Positions 9,315 through 19,538 of a stretch of DNA of 59,940 bases are shown piece by piece. Made by a program: the position numbers and the translations under genes. The notes under the pieces were generated by a model. The model had not been told where the DNA came from and ran no database searches. It worked only from the letters and a program-made list of their open reading frames with translations. The DNA is from an uncultured Bacteroidaceae bacterium (GTDB lineage: Bacteria; Bacteroidota; Bacteroidia; Bacteroidales; Bacteroidaceae): assembly GCA_905233465.1 (NCBI GenBank), contig CAJOEI010000010.1, positions 1 through 59,940 on the forward strand. The letters run 5' to 3'. The stretch's first letter is position 1, and the number at the start of each line of letters is the position of its first letter.

Positions 9315-9414
9315 CGCCGAAGAGCATAGCTCTTGCTATACATTGACCACATAACATCTCAAGCAGGTCAATGAACGAATCTTGCGTAATAATCAAAAAC
9401 ATTACCTTATAGCT

Positions 9415-12400
9415 ATGACAATCCGCCATTTTATGTTTGTCGCCAGCGCACTTATTGCTACGCTGACCACTACACAGGCTGCCATCAACGTGCAGAAACT
9501 CAATCCAACAACAGCGGAAGTGCGCCACGACGATGGCCGAGTGCTGACATTGGACTTCTACGGCCCTGGCATAGTTCGTCTCTTTGAGGATCCACAAGGG
9601 GGAATCATACGCAATCCCGAAGCCACACCGCCCGCAGTTATTCTTGCAGAGCATCCGCGGAGAACCGTAGGTACTATTGACATCAATAATAGTGCGACAG
9701 CCAGTCATATTCAGACAGCCGCCATTGACATCTGCATAGACCGTAAGACTGGACGCATCACCATCGCCGACAAGCGCAGGGGATGTGATGTCGTCAACTT
9801 TGTGGGTACAGAGAATGCCCAATCTGGCATCGCCTTTGATGCCAAAAGCACCACTCTGACGCTGGCAGCAAAGGCCGATGAAGAGTTCTATGGCGGCGGC
9901 GTGCAAAACGGCCGATGGTCACACCGCGCTACAACAATAGCTATTGAGAACACCAATAACTGGGTCGATGGTGGCGTAGCATCACCAACACCATTCTACT
10001 GGAGCACTGCAGGCTACGGCATCATGTTCCATACTTTCAAGCCTGGACGCTACGATTTTGGAGCCACAACACCCGACCGTGTCATTTTACGACATGACGA
10101 AGCATATCTTGATGCCTTCGTGATGATTGACAACGGCCCCGTAGCGCTGCTGCGTGACTTCTACCAACTCACGGGAGAACCTGTGCTGTTGCCTAAATTC
10201 GGCTTCTATGAGGGTCACCTCAACGCATACAATCGCGACTATTGGAAGGAAGTCGCGGATGATGGAACTAAGAAGCACGACAGATTTGCGCCCATGTACG
10301 GTCCTGCAGGTTCTGTGCTTTTCGAGGACGGCCGTCTCTACAAGGAAGCACAAACCGACAATGGCGGTATACGCGAAAGTCTCAACGGCGAACTGGCTGA
10401 CAACTATCAGTTCTCTGCCCGCGCAGCACTCGACCGCTATGAACAGGCCGATATGCCTCTGGGCTGGTTCCTGCCCAACGACGGCTACGGTGCGGGCTAC
10501 GGCCAAACACCAACGCTGGAAGGCAACGTGGAGAACCTGCGGTTGTTCGGCGAATATGCACGTTCCAAGGGCGTGGAGATAGGTCTGTGGACACAAAGTG
10601 ACCTCCATCCGAAGCCGGAAGTGGAAGCACTACTGCAGCGCGACATCGTGCGTGAAGTGCGAGATGCCGGCGTGCGTGTCCTAAAGACCGACGTGGCATG
10701 GGTGGGTGCCGGCTACTCGTTTGGCCTTAATGGCGTGGCCGACGTGGGAAGCATAATGCCATACTACGGCAACGATGCCCGTCCATTCATCATCTCGCTC
10801 GGCGGCTGGGCCGGCACACAACGCTATGCTGGTATCTGGACTGGCGACCAGACAGGAGGAGAATGGGAATACATACGCTTTCACATTCCGACGTACATAG
10901 GTTCAGGTTTGAGTGGACAACCCAACATCTGCTCGGACATGGACGGCATCTTCGGAGGCCGCAATGTGCCGGTCAATGTTCGTGACTTCCAGTGGAAGAC
11001 TTTCTCGCCCATGCAGTTAAACATGGACGGCTGGGGAAGCAACCCCAAGTATCCGCAAGCGCTTGGTGAACCTGCAGCGAGCATCAACCGCTGGTATCTC
11101 AAACTGAAATCCATGCTCATGCCTTACACCTACACAATAGCACGGCAGGCCGTTGACGGGCTGCCAATGATACGCCCAGTCATCGACCTCAGCAAGGACA
11201 CACTATTGCGCCGCGATTTCGCCAACAGCGCTGCAGTGAGATATGAGTTCCTCTATGGCCCGAGTATACTCGTAGCCCCCATCTACAAGAACACAGCCGC
11301 CGACAGCCTCGGCAACGACATACGTAACAACATATACCTGCCACAAGGACAGTGGGTAGACTTCTTCTCTGGACAAGTCTACGAGGGCGGGCGCATCATC
11401 AACGGCTTCGATGCACCATTATGGAAGCTGCCAGTCTTTGTGCGCCGCGGAGCGATAGTGCCCATGATTCATGCCCACAACAACCCCAATCAGATTGACC
11501 GCCACACGCGAGCATTTGCCTTCTACCCGTTAGGCGCAACAAGCTTCACCGCATATAACGACGACGGGTGCACACAAGCATACCTACGAGGCGAATGTGC
11601 CAGTACATATATTAGCAGCGAGCTTGACGAGCGCGGACTGCTCACCATCACTGTGGAGCCCACCCACGGCAGCTACGAAGGCATGGAACGCATGCAGAGC
11701 ACTGAGTTCGTCATCAATCTCAGCCAACGCCCGAACCATGTGTCGCTGCTTGCCAACGGCAAGCGTCTGCGCCTCGACGAGGCCCAGACACTACGCGATT
11801 TCACTGAGAACACAAATGTGTTTTACTACGACTCTGCACCAGAGCTCAACTACTGGTCTACTCCCAACTCACCGATGTCGCGTATGAACATAACCCACAC
11901 GCCACGTCTATATGTTTGTGCAGCCGATGCTGACATTACAGCCACACAACTCAAGGTCATCGTGGACGGATGTGTAGTGGACACAACCAATTCCCTGCTT
12001 TCGCACACCGGAACACTCACAGCACCCACGCTACTACTTGACGCATGGGAGGACGGAGCCATCTCACCCGAAGCCTATTCGCTGCCGCTGACATGGACGG
12101 CTGTTGACGGTGCAGACTATTATGAAGTAGAGCGTCAGGGTGTCGTCTATAGCGACATCAAGCAACCAGCTTTCTGCGTCGAGGACCTCACCCCAGATAC
12201 CAACTACGAGATTCGTGTACGTGCAGTAAATCGTAACGGAGCAGGCCCTTGGACACGCGAACGCCTGCGCACTAGCCCAGACCCGCTACGCCATGCCATA
12301 CATGGCATAACGGCAAAGGCCACCATAACAGATCAGCCAGGACAAGGCATACGCCACCTCTTTGACTTCGATGAGGGCACACCATGGCACACAGCATGGG

Positions 12401-13344
12401 ATAAGCCTAACGCCACACCATTTGATGTCATTATAGACCTACATAGCGTCAACCAGCTCGATAAACTTCAATATCTACCTCGACCTGACGCCGGCAACGG
12501 CACCATCACACGCGGCACCATCGCTGTGAGCCTCGAGGGCCAGACATGGAGTGAGCCGACGGCATTCCAATGGGCAGCAGACGGTACACCAAAAGAAATC
12601 CGGTTTGATTTGCCTGAGTCGCAACGCAAAGCTCGCTATATCCGTCTGCATATTGACGAAGCTCGCGGCGGATTCGGAAGCGGACAGCAGATATACCTCT
12701 TCCGTGTTGAAGGCAGTGAGTGGTACAACCCCGGAGACATCAATCACGATAACCGGCTCGACGAGAATGATTTCACATCGTACATGAACTACACAGGCTT
12801 GCGTAGCGGAGACTCGGACTTCGAAGGCTATATCTCTGGCGGCGATATCAATGGCAACGGCCTCATTGACGCATACGACATCAGCACAGTGGCCATTGAA
12901 CTCGAGGACGGCATCGCGTCACAGAGCCAGCCTCATGTGGCAGGACAAATCACGATGACAGCCGATCGCACGACGCTGGCCAAGGGTGACGTGTTAACGC
13001 TCACCGTGACAGCACATGGCATGCAGGACGTGAATGCCATCAGCATGGCGCTGCCATACGATGCCACACAGCTTGAGTATATGGGACTGGAGCCCGTTGG
13101 CATGCAAGAGATGCGCAACCTCACCTGCGATCGTCTGCACAGCAACGGGCAGAAAGCGCTATATCCCACCTTCGTCAACTGCGGCACTCACCCAACGTTG
13201 CAGGGCGACGGAACACTGTTCACCATACGCTTCCGTGCTCTAAAGAACATTCAGCCTAAACTGCGACTGCAAGATGCACTTATCGTGGACTCCAACTTAA
13301 GCACGGCCGACCCACTGGCTAAACCAGTGAAGGGTGAAAGATGA
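9415..13344 (+). CDS. secreted GH31 alpha-glycosidase with FN3, F5/8-type-C, dockerin-like and cohesin-like domains
   Basis: The protein has 1309 residues. The ATG at 9415 gives a signal peptide (MTIRHFMFVASALIATLTTTQA) and is preferred over an upstream TTG. The GH31 TIM barrel covers about residues 200-620: nucleophile Asp426 in VLKTDVAW and acid/base Asp478 in GIWTGDQTGGEWE. A fibronectin III domain follows at about 891-956 and a discoidin (F5/8 C) domain at about 960-1105. Two dockerin-like EF-hand loops come next (GDINHDNRLDENDF, GDINGNGLIDAYD; about 1105-1165), then a cohesin-like beta-sandwich to the end. Substrate could be alpha-glucosides or alpha-xylosides; the sequence does not decide. 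The stop overlaps the hemW start (ATGA). Confidence 0.9.
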   Translation: MTIRHFMFVASALIATLTTTQAAINVQKLNPTTAEVRHDDGRVLTLDFYGPGIVRLFEDPQGGIIRNPEATPPAVILAEHPRRTVGTIDINNSATASHIQTAAIDICIDRKTGRITIADKRRGCDVVNFVGTENAQSGIAFDAKSTTLTLAAKADEEFYGGGVQNGRWSHRATTIAIENTNNWVDGGVASPTPFYWSTAGYGIMFHTFKPGRYDFGATTPDRVILRHDEAYLDAFVMIDNGPVALLRDFYQLTGEPVLLPKFGFYEGHLNAYNRDYWKEVADDGTKKHDRFAPMYGPAGSVLFEDGRLYKEAQTDNGGIRESLNGELADNYQFSARAALDRYEQADMPLGWFLPNDGYGAGYGQTPTLEGNVENLRLFGEYARSKGVEIGLWTQSDLHPKPEVEALLQRDIVREVRDAGVRVLKTDVAWVGAGYSFGLNGVADVGSIMPYYGNDARPFIISLGGWAGTQRYAGIWTGDQTGGEWEYIRFHIPTYIGSGLSGQPNICSDMDGIFGGRNVPVNVRDFQWKTFSPMQLNMDGWGSNPKYPQALGEPAASINRWYLKLKSMLMPYTYTIARQAVDGLPMIRPVIDLSKDTLLRRDFANSAAVRYEFLYGPSILVAPIYKNTAADSLGNDIRNNIYLPQGQWVDFFSGQVYEGGRIINGFDAPLWKLPVFVRRGAIVPMIHAHNNPNQIDRHTRAFAFYPLGATSFTAYNDDGCTQAYLRGECASTYISSELDERGLLTITVEPTHGSYEGMERMQSTEFVINLSQRPNHVSLLANGKRLRLDEAQTLRDFTENTNVFYYDSAPELNYWSTPNSPMSRMNITHTPRLYVCAADADITATQLKVIVDGCVVDTTNSLLSHTGTLTAPTLLLDAWEDGAISPEAYSLPLTWTAVDGADYYEVERQGVVYSDIKQPAFCVEDLTPDTNYEIRVRAVNRNGAGPWTRERLRTSPDPLRHAIHGITAKATITDQPGQGIRHLFDFDEGTPWHTAWDKPNATPFDVIIDLHSVNQLDKLQYLPRPDAGNGTITRGTIAVSLEGQTWSEPTAFQWAADGTPKEIRFDLPESQRKARYIRLHIDEARGGFGSGQQIYLFRVEGSEWYNPGDINHDNRLDENDFTSYMNYTGLRSGDSDFEGYISGGDINGNGLIDAYDISTVAIELEDGIASQSQPHVAGQITMTADRTTLAKGDVLTLTVTAHGMQDVNAISMALPYDATQLEYMGLEPVGMQEMRNLTCDRLHSNGQKALYPTFVNCGTHPTLQGDGTLFTIRFRALKNIQPKLRLQDALIVDSNLSTADPLAKPVKGER

Positions 13345-14486
13345 CAGCCCATATATATGTCCACATTCCATTTTGCAAGTCGAGATGCATATATTGCGAC
13401 TTCTTCTCGACCACCGATGTAGGGCTCATATCAAGGTATGTAGACTCCGTGTGCCATGAGGCACGCGAGCGCCGTAATGAGCTGCAGGGACAGCGTGTAA
13501 CTACCATATATATAGGTGGTGGCACGCCGTCTCTGCTGCAATCGCAAGACGTGGTACAGCTGATGGATTGTCTTCGCTCATGCTACGACGTAGATAATAA
13601 TGCAGAAGTAACAATAGAGATGAACCCCGATGACGTGGAAGCACAACATCACTCATCACTCATTGCCAATCTCCCATCTTACTTCAACCGCGTGTCGCTT
13701 GGTATACAGACCTTCGACGACGGGTTGCTACGTATGCTGCATCGACGCCACGATGCCAACACAGCTATTAATGCCGTCAACACGTTGCACAAACATGGGA
13801 TTAACAATATCAGCATTGACCTCATTTACGGTTTGCCAGGCCAAACCATGCAAATATGGGAGCATGACATGGACACGGCTTTTGGCCTCGGCATGCAGCA
13901 TCTGTCGGCCTACGCACTGAGCTATGAGCCTGGTACAGCATTGTCAAGACTTCGAGATGACGGAACGATAACACCTGTGGCTGATGAGAGCATGGCAGAG
14001 ATGTATGACAAGTTGTGCGAGCGCGCTGAAGCCGAGGGCTTTTGTCATTACGAGATTTCCAACTGGGCACGACCAAATTACGCCTCACGTCACAACAGCA
14101 GTTACTGGTATGGACATCCATACATCGGTCTTGGCCCTGGTGCACACAGTTATGATGGCCAGCGCACAAGGCGTGCCAACAAATCATCATTGCATGATTA
14201 CATGCAACGCTCAAACACGACCAATGACTGGTTTGTGCTTGAGCATCTGACTGATATTGATGCATACAACGAAGCCGCCATGTGCGGGCTTCGTACTGCG
14301 TCGGGAATTGACATTGAGGCCATCTCTGCAACATTCGGATGCGAGCGCGTCGACTATCTGCTTCACGCCGCAGATACACATGTGCGAGCTGGCAATCTGT
14401 TGCTGGCCAACGGCCACCTGCGCCTCTCACGCAATGCCATTATGATTAGTGATAGCATAATGGCCGATTTGATGGCCATTGAGTAA
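13341..14486 (+). CDS. hemW: HemW-type radical SAM protein
   Basis: A radical SAM protein of 381 residues. The cluster motif CKSRCIYCDF provides Cys12, Cys16 and Cys19, followed by the HemN-type glycine motif IYIGGGTPS and the HemN C-terminal region. Proteins of this size that lack an extended N-terminus are HemW, a heme chaperone, rather than the oxygen-independent coproporphyrinogen oxidase HemN with which they are often annotated. It overlaps the GH31 gene by four bases, although no functional link is evident. It converges on ilvB with a gap of only four bases. Confidence 0.88.
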   Translation: MTAHIYVHIPFCKSRCIYCDFFSTTDVGLISRYVDSVCHEARERRNELQGQRVTTIYIGGGTPSLLQSQDVVQLMDCLRSCYDVDNNAEVTIEMNPDDVEAQHHSSLIANLPSYFNRVSLGIQTFDDGLLRMLHRRHDANTAINAVNTLHKHGINNISIDLIYGLPGQTMQIWEHDMDTAFGLGMQHLSAYALSYEPGTALSRLRDDGTITPVADESMAEMYDKLCERAEAEGFCHYEISNWARPNYASRHNSSYWYGHPYIGLGPGAHSYDGQRTRRANKSSLHDYMQRSNTTNDWFVLEHLTDIDAYNEAAMCGLRTASGIDIEAISATFGCERVDYLLHAADTHVRAGNLLLANGHLRLSRNAIMISDSIMADLMAIE

Positions 14487-14490
14487 TGGA

Positions 14491-16218
14491 TTAGTTGTCA
14501 ACCTTCAGCATCATCTCGTCAATACCCTTGCCTGGAGGCGTCATCGGTAGCACGTCGTCGTCCTCAAGGATAGCGCATTCCATGATATACGGCCCCTGCG
14601 TTGACAACATCTTGTCGACCGCAGCAGCGAGGTCCTTGCGGTCTGTAACAGCTTCGTACGGTATGCCGTAACCCTGAGCTATCAGTTCGTAACAGGGATT
14701 CATCATCCTCGTGAATGACTTACGTCGCTGCCAGAACATGTCCTGCCACTGACGCACGTTGCCGAGATAGTTGTTGTTCATAACTATCATCTTCACTGGC
14801 GTCTGATGCTCCATGATTGTTCCGAGTTCCTCAATGCACATCTGGAAACCGCCATCGCCCATGAAACAGACCACGGTGCGGTCTGGTGCGCCAAACGTGG
14901 CGCCGATGGCAGCAGGCATACCATATCCCATCGTGCCCAATCCACCGCTTGTGCAGATGCTGCGGTTACGGGGATAGCGGAAATAGCGTGTGGCGAACAG
15001 CTGGTTCTGGCCAACATCGGTCACCAGCACGGCGTCACCTTGTGTGGCTTCTGCCACAGCATTCACAACCTCACCCATGAGCAAAGGCCCGTCAGTGGGA
15101 TGTATTGCAGGTTCAATAACCTTCAAACGCTCCTGTTCGTCAAGCGGCTTGAACGATTCACGCCATTCTTTGTGGTTACCTTTATGCAACAGTGCAGTGA
15201 TAGCAGGCAACGATTCCTTGCAATCGCCCACAACGGCCACATCAGCCTTGACATTCTTGTTTATCTCGCTCTTGTCGATATCCAGATGTATGACTTTTGC
15301 CTGCTTGGCGTATGTCTTTAGACTACCAGTGACACGGTCGCTGAAACGCATACCGATGGCTATCAGTACATCACATTCCTGCTCCTTCATATTCACAGCA
15401 TAGTTGCCGTGCATACCGAGCATACCAGCATTCAACGGATGAGTGCTGGGCAGTGCACTCAATCCAAGCATGGTTCGGCCAGCGGGAATGTCTGCTTTCT
15501 CAAGGAAGTCCAGTAGCTCTGCCTGTGCGTTGCCAAGCTCAACGCCCTGTCCGACAAGTGCAAGCGGCTTACGTGCGTTGTTGATGAGATCTGCAGCTGC
15601 CTGCACAGCATCAACCTCCAGTTTGGGATAAGGCACGTATGAGCGGACGAAATCCACCTTCTCCGGTTGGAAGTCGACCATCTCGGTCTGCGCATTCTTG
15701 GGGAAGTCAAGTACAACAGGCCCAGGACGTCCGCTACGCGCAATAAAGAATGCACGGCTCACAGCCCAAGCTATATCCTCTGCATGACGTATCTGATAGC
15801 TCCATTTGGAAATAGGTTGTGCTACGCCAACAAGGTCCACTTCCTGAAAGAAGTCTGTGCCGAGAGCCGATATTGGCACCTGCCCAGCAATGACAACTAT
15901 AGGTGTGCTGTCCAGCATCGCATCGGCCACTCCTGTCAGTGTGTTTGTCGCGCCAGGACCACTGGTGACGATACATGTCCCCACCTTGCCTGAGACGCGG
16001 GCATAGCCCTCTGCTGCATGAGTCGCACCTTGTTCGTGGCGCACAAGAATGTGGTCAAAGGCTTTCTTTTCGCCACGAGTATAGTCATATAGCGCATCAT
16101 AGACAGGCATGATAGAGCCACCCGGATACCCGAATATTGTCTCTATGCCCTCCGCTGCAAGTGAGCGCATCAGCGCTTCGGCACCGGTTATTCTCTGTTT
16201 CATTTCGTCCACTTTCAA
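14491..16218 (-). CDS. ilvB: acetolactate synthase large subunit
   Basis: A ThDP enzyme that condenses pyruvate to acetolactate, the first common step of valine and leucine synthesis. It has 575 residues. The catalytic glutamate region VRHEQGATHAAEGYAR lies near residue 60. The ThDP/Mg motif GDGGFQMCIEEL...VMNNNYLGNVRQW lies at about residues 455-490. The gene lies last in a minus-strand group (DUF3078, engB, yidC, S9 peptidase, SPFH) and not beside ilvN, which is at 27669-28223 on the other strand. In many Bacteroidales the two subunits are adjacent, so the locus appears to have been rearranged here. Confidence 0.96.
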   Translation of the reverse strand: MKVDEMKQRITGAEALMRSLAAEGIETIFGYPGGSIMPVYDALYDYTRGEKKAFDHILVRHEQGATHAAEGYARVSGKVGTCIVTSGPGATNTLTGVADAMLDSTPIVVIAGQVPISALGTDFFQEVDLVGVAQPISKWSYQIRHAEDIAWAVSRAFFIARSGRPGPVVLDFPKNAQTEMVDFQPEKVDFVRSYVPYPKLEVDAVQAAADLINNARKPLALVGQGVELGNAQAELLDFLEKADIPAGRTMLGLSALPSTHPLNAGMLGMHGNYAVNMKEQECDVLIAIGMRFSDRVTGSLKTYAKQAKVIHLDIDKSEINKNVKADVAVVGDCKESLPAITALLHKGNHKEWRESFKPLDEQERLKVIEPAIHPTDGPLLMGEVVNAVAEATQGDAVLVTDVGQNQLFATRYFRYPRNRSICTSGGLGTMGYGMPAAIGATFGAPDRTVVCFMGDGGFQMCIEELGTIMEHQTPVKMIVMNNNYLGNVRQWQDMFWQRRKSFTRMMNPCYELIAQGYGIPYEAVTDRKDLAAAVDKMLSTQGPYIMECAILEDDDVLPMTPPGKGIDEMMLKVDN

Positions 16219-16230
16219 TTATCTACTTAC

Positions 16231-17169
16231 TCACACGCTGCCTGTGTTGACAATAGGTTGAGCGTTGTCCTCGCCACAAAGCACGACAAGCAGGTTTGAC
16301 ACCATCTGAGCTTTCTTCTCGTCGTCAAGATGAACGATGTCCTGATTCTGCAGCTGGTCGAGGGCCATCTTTACCATTGACACGGCACCTTCAACAATCT
16401 TCTCGCGGGCAGCAATAATGGCTGTTGCCTGCTGACGGCGCAGCATCACGGCAGCGATTTCGGGGGCGTAAGCCAGATAGTTTATGCGTGCCTCAACGAC
16501 TTCAATGCCTGCCATTGCAAGGCGTTCGTTGAGCTTTTGCTCCAATTGATCATTAATCTCTTCGCCGCCGCTGCGCAAGGTTATATCCGATGAGCGGCTC
16601 TCTGTGTCGTCATATGCATATTGTCCAGCCACCTGACGCAGGGCAGCATCGCTCTGCACACGCACAAACCGCTCGAAAGCAGCCATCATCGACTTGACAT
16701 CTGTGCCCACCTGTGCATTGTTGGAGGCCATTGTCTGGGAATCAATCTCGAAGAGAGCCTTGTATGTATCCTTCAAGCGCCATACAAGCACAAGGCCTAT
16801 CATGACGGGGTTGCCTTCCTTATCATTGACCTTGATGGGTTCAGCATCAAGATTACGTGCACGTAGGGATAGCTTCTTGGTGGTAGTGAATGGGTTAATC
16901 CAGAAGTAACCAGTGCGCGTGAAGGTTCCCACGTATTTGCCAAAGAACATTATAACGCGTGCCTCACCAGGCTCAAGCATGATGAAACCGCACCAATTAA
17001 CCAAAGTGATGAACAGCCACAATGTGCTTATAACTCCCAAAGGCCATGATTCGTCATTTATTGCTAACACGAGCAAGGCTATGGCACCAAAGGCTTGTGC
17101 CAAGTTGATGAACAACATTGCAAAGCCGTTCAGCGTAGCTCCTTTGTAGGTAAACTCTTTGTTCTCCAT
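16231..17169 (-). CDS. SPFH/band-7 domain membrane protein (prohibitin/stomatin-like)
   Basis: The protein has 312 residues. Two N-terminal transmembrane segments (about residues 14-37 and 44-66) precede an SPFH domain (LEPGEARVIMFFGKYVGTFTRTGYFWINPF...). A helical, coiled-coil-prone C-terminal part follows (LEQKLNERLAMAGIEVVEARINYLAYAPEIAAVMLRRQQ). Such proteins form large oligomeric membrane scaffolds and often modulate proteases; here an S9 peptidase lies 23 bp upstream and YidC before that. It is probably cotranscribed with ilvB (12-bp gap). Confidence 0.88.
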   Translation of the reverse strand: MENKEFTYKGATLNGFAMLFINLAQAFGAIALLVLAINDESWPLGVISTLWLFITLVNWCGFIMLEPGEARVIMFFGKYVGTFTRTGYFWINPFTTTKKLSLRARNLDAEPIKVNDKEGNPVMIGLVLVWRLKDTYKALFEIDSQTMASNNAQVGTDVKSMMAAFERFVRVQSDAALRQVAGQYAYDDTESRSSDITLRSGGEEINDQLEQKLNERLAMAGIEVVEARINYLAYAPEIAAVMLRRQQATAIIAAREKIVEGAVSMVKMALDQLQNQDIVHLDDEKKAQMVSNLLVVLCGEDNAQPIVNTGSV

Positions 17170-17192
17170 GATGATATATTCTCGCTATATTG

Positions 17193-19490
17193 TCATTTTA
17201 GCCAGCGCGCAAGCCAGTCAAAGTATGTGCGTTGCCATAGAATGCCATTCTGCGGCTTCAGCACCCAGTGATTCTCATCCGGGTAAAGCAACAATTCAGC
17301 TTCGATGCCACGCATGCGTGCTGCGTTGAAAGCACTCATGCCCTGTGTGGCGTTGATACGGTAGTCCTTCTCGCCATGTATGCAGAGTATGGGGGTATCC
17401 CATTTGTCCACGAAGAGGTGTGGTGAGTTGCTATAGGTGCGGTCAGCACGGTCGGTACGGTCCTTATTCCAGTAGGCATCATCATACTCCCAGTTGCTGA
17501 ACCAGTTCTCCTCGGTCTCGGTGTACATAGCCTCGAGGTTGAAGGCTCCATCGTGAGCAATGAAGCACTTGAAGCGCTTGTCATGATGTCCTGCAAGATA
17601 ATAGACGCTGAAACCACCGAAGCTGGCACCCACAGCGCCAAGGCGGTCGCGGTCAACATAAGGCAGCGAGTCGCAAGCATCATCGATAGCACTGAGATAG
17701 TCGCGCATGCACTGGCCAGTCCAGTCACCGGAAATCTCCTCGAGCCACTCCTGTCCGAAGCCAGGCAGACCACGGCGGTTGGGGGCAATAATGACGTAGC
17801 CTTGCGAGGCCATGATGTAGAAGTTCCAGCGGTACGACCAGAACTGTGAGACGGGGCTTTGCGGGCCGCCCTCGCAGAAGAGAAGGGTGGGGTATTTCTT
17901 CGCGGGATCGAAATGCGGGGGCTTGATGACCCAATAGTGAAGTGGCTGGCCGTCGGATGCTGTTGTCCAACGCGGTTCGCTGCTGCCCAGTGCGAGCTGA
18001 GAGAGGATGTGGTCGTTCTCGTGGGTGACTTGTTGGATGTCAGCGATAGAATTGCCGTCCACAGAACAGAGGTATAGGTCAGCGGGATGGAAGTAGTCGT
18101 GACGCTCCACCAACAGCTTGACAGGAACCCCCGACTGACAGCCATAGTCTTTTGACTGTGTATCGACAAGCTGTAGTGAGCCGAAGTCAGCCTGATAGTC
18201 GGAGAGTTGAGTGACATGACCATCGATGGTAGTGCGATAGAGGTTCTCCGTTGCGTGCCATACACCTATATAATATAAGTTATAGTTATCCCCCCAGATG
18301 AAGTCATCCACGCTGCTGTCGAAGGACTCTGTGACGTAGTTCTTCTCGTTGGTTTGCAAGTCATAAACGCACAGGCGCTGGCGGTCGGACTCATAGCCAT
18401 CGCGAGCCATGGAGAGCCAAGCTACATAGCGGCCGTTGGGCGAGAACTTGGGGTTGGTGTCGTAGCCAGGATTATTTGCAATTGCGTTCTCCGGGCTGTT
18501 AACAGGCTGGTTGAGGAGGGTCTTGCTTGGGTTGACGGCATCAAGATAAGCCTTGTCGTTGGCGTTGTCTCCGAACACAGAACCCTGCTTGCAGAGGTTC
18601 TTGGCTGCCTTGACATCACGAGAGGCAACGTCATAGAGGAAAATGTCCGAATCAGTGCTGATGCTATAGGCAAGGCCAGTTTTGGTGCGGCAGGTGAAAG
18701 CAATGTGCTTGCCGTCAGGTGACCAGGCTAACTGCTCAACACCGCCAAAAGGCTCCATAGGACATTCGTAAGGCAAGTCGGCAAGGATGTCGAACTCATC
18801 ACCCGTAACAAGGTTAAGGACGAAGGGATGCGGGATGCTCTCTACGTAGTGATCCCAGTGACGGTACATTAGGTCAGTGATGACGCGGCCTGTAGTCTTG
18901 GGCAGGTCTGCGGGCTTGTCCTTGATGATGTCGTGATAGGGCACAGCCTTGATGATGATGACTTGCTTGCCATCTGGCGAAAAGAGAAAGCCATCCACGC
19001 TGCCATCGGTCTTAGTGAGTTGCTTACGTGACTTGCCATTAGCGTTCATCGTCCACAGCTCACCATCGGAGAGGAAAGCAAGTTTGTCGTTGTCGAGCCA
19101 TACGGGGTCGCGGCCTGGGCCGAGGAGTGTGGGGTTACCCGACGGAGAAGCGTCGGCCACAGGGGCCTCGGCTGTGGAGGGTGAGTTGACAGCTGCATCT
19201 TGTGATGAGGCAGCGTCAGGGATGTCCTGAACATAGATGACGGTGCGGCTATTGTTCTCCTCCACACTGTAGTAGGAGACTTGATATGCCACCTTCTTTC
19301 CTTCAGGGCTTACAGCATACGAGCCGATGCGTCCCATTGCCCACAGTGCTTCTGGTGTGAGAGTATCGGAAGCGAGTGTTATCTCATTACGGACTGAGTT
19401 GTCGTTGCCGCCATCAGTGGTGCACGATGTGAGTGGTGCCAGCGTGGCGATGATGGCCGATGCGGATAGAATTTTCAAGGCTGTCTTCAT
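17193..19490 (-). CDS. S9-family (prolyl oligopeptidase/acylaminoacyl-type) peptidase, lipoprotein
   Basis: The protein has 765 residues. The lipoprotein signal MKTALKILSASAIIATLAPL ends in a TSC lipobox near residue 23. The middle part contains TolB/WD40-like beta-propeller repeats (SPDGKQVIIIK, WSPDGKHIAFTC, FSPNGRYVAWLS). The C-terminal alpha/beta hydrolase has the nucleophile elbow GASFGG (Ser623), an aspartate in GEKDYRINATQG and a histidine in YPDENHWVL. It would degrade peptides in the periplasm or at the outer membrane. Residues around 80-110 are a low-complexity S/A/P-rich linker. Confidence 0.92.
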   Translation of the reverse strand: MKTALKILSASAIIATLAPLTSCTTDGGNDNSVRNEITLASDTLTPEALWAMGRIGSYAVSPEGKKVAYQVSYYSVEENNSRTVIYVQDIPDAASSQDAAVNSPSTAEAPVADASPSGNPTLLGPGRDPVWLDNDKLAFLSDGELWTMNANGKSRKQLTKTDGSVDGFLFSPDGKQVIIIKAVPYHDIIKDKPADLPKTTGRVITDLMYRHWDHYVESIPHPFVLNLVTGDEFDILADLPYECPMEPFGGVEQLAWSPDGKHIAFTCRTKTGLAYSISTDSDIFLYDVASRDVKAAKNLCKQGSVFGDNANDKAYLDAVNPSKTLLNQPVNSPENAIANNPGYDTNPKFSPNGRYVAWLSMARDGYESDRQRLCVYDLQTNEKNYVTESFDSSVDDFIWGDNYNLYYIGVWHATENLYRTTIDGHVTQLSDYQADFGSLQLVDTQSKDYGCQSGVPVKLLVERHDYFHPADLYLCSVDGNSIADIQQVTHENDHILSQLALGSSEPRWTTASDGQPLHYWVIKPPHFDPAKKYPTLLFCEGGPQSPVSQFWSYRWNFYIMASQGYVIIAPNRRGLPGFGQEWLEEISGDWTGQCMRDYLSAIDDACDSLPYVDRDRLGAVGASFGGFSVYYLAGHHDKRFKCFIAHDGAFNLEAMYTETEENWFSNWEYDDAYWNKDRTDRADRTYSNSPHLFVDKWDTPILCIHGEKDYRINATQGMSAFNAARMRGIEAELLLYPDENHWVLKPQNGILWQRTYFDWLARWLK

Positions 19491-19538
19491 TGTTGAGTCA
19501 TATTATGACGGCTAATGCGCCGTGCCCACTTTGGGCCG

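Noticed and set aside
13341..14486. HemN (oxygen-independent coproporphyrinogen oxidase)
   Set aside because: Length and the short N-terminus before the CxxxCxYC motif fit HemW.
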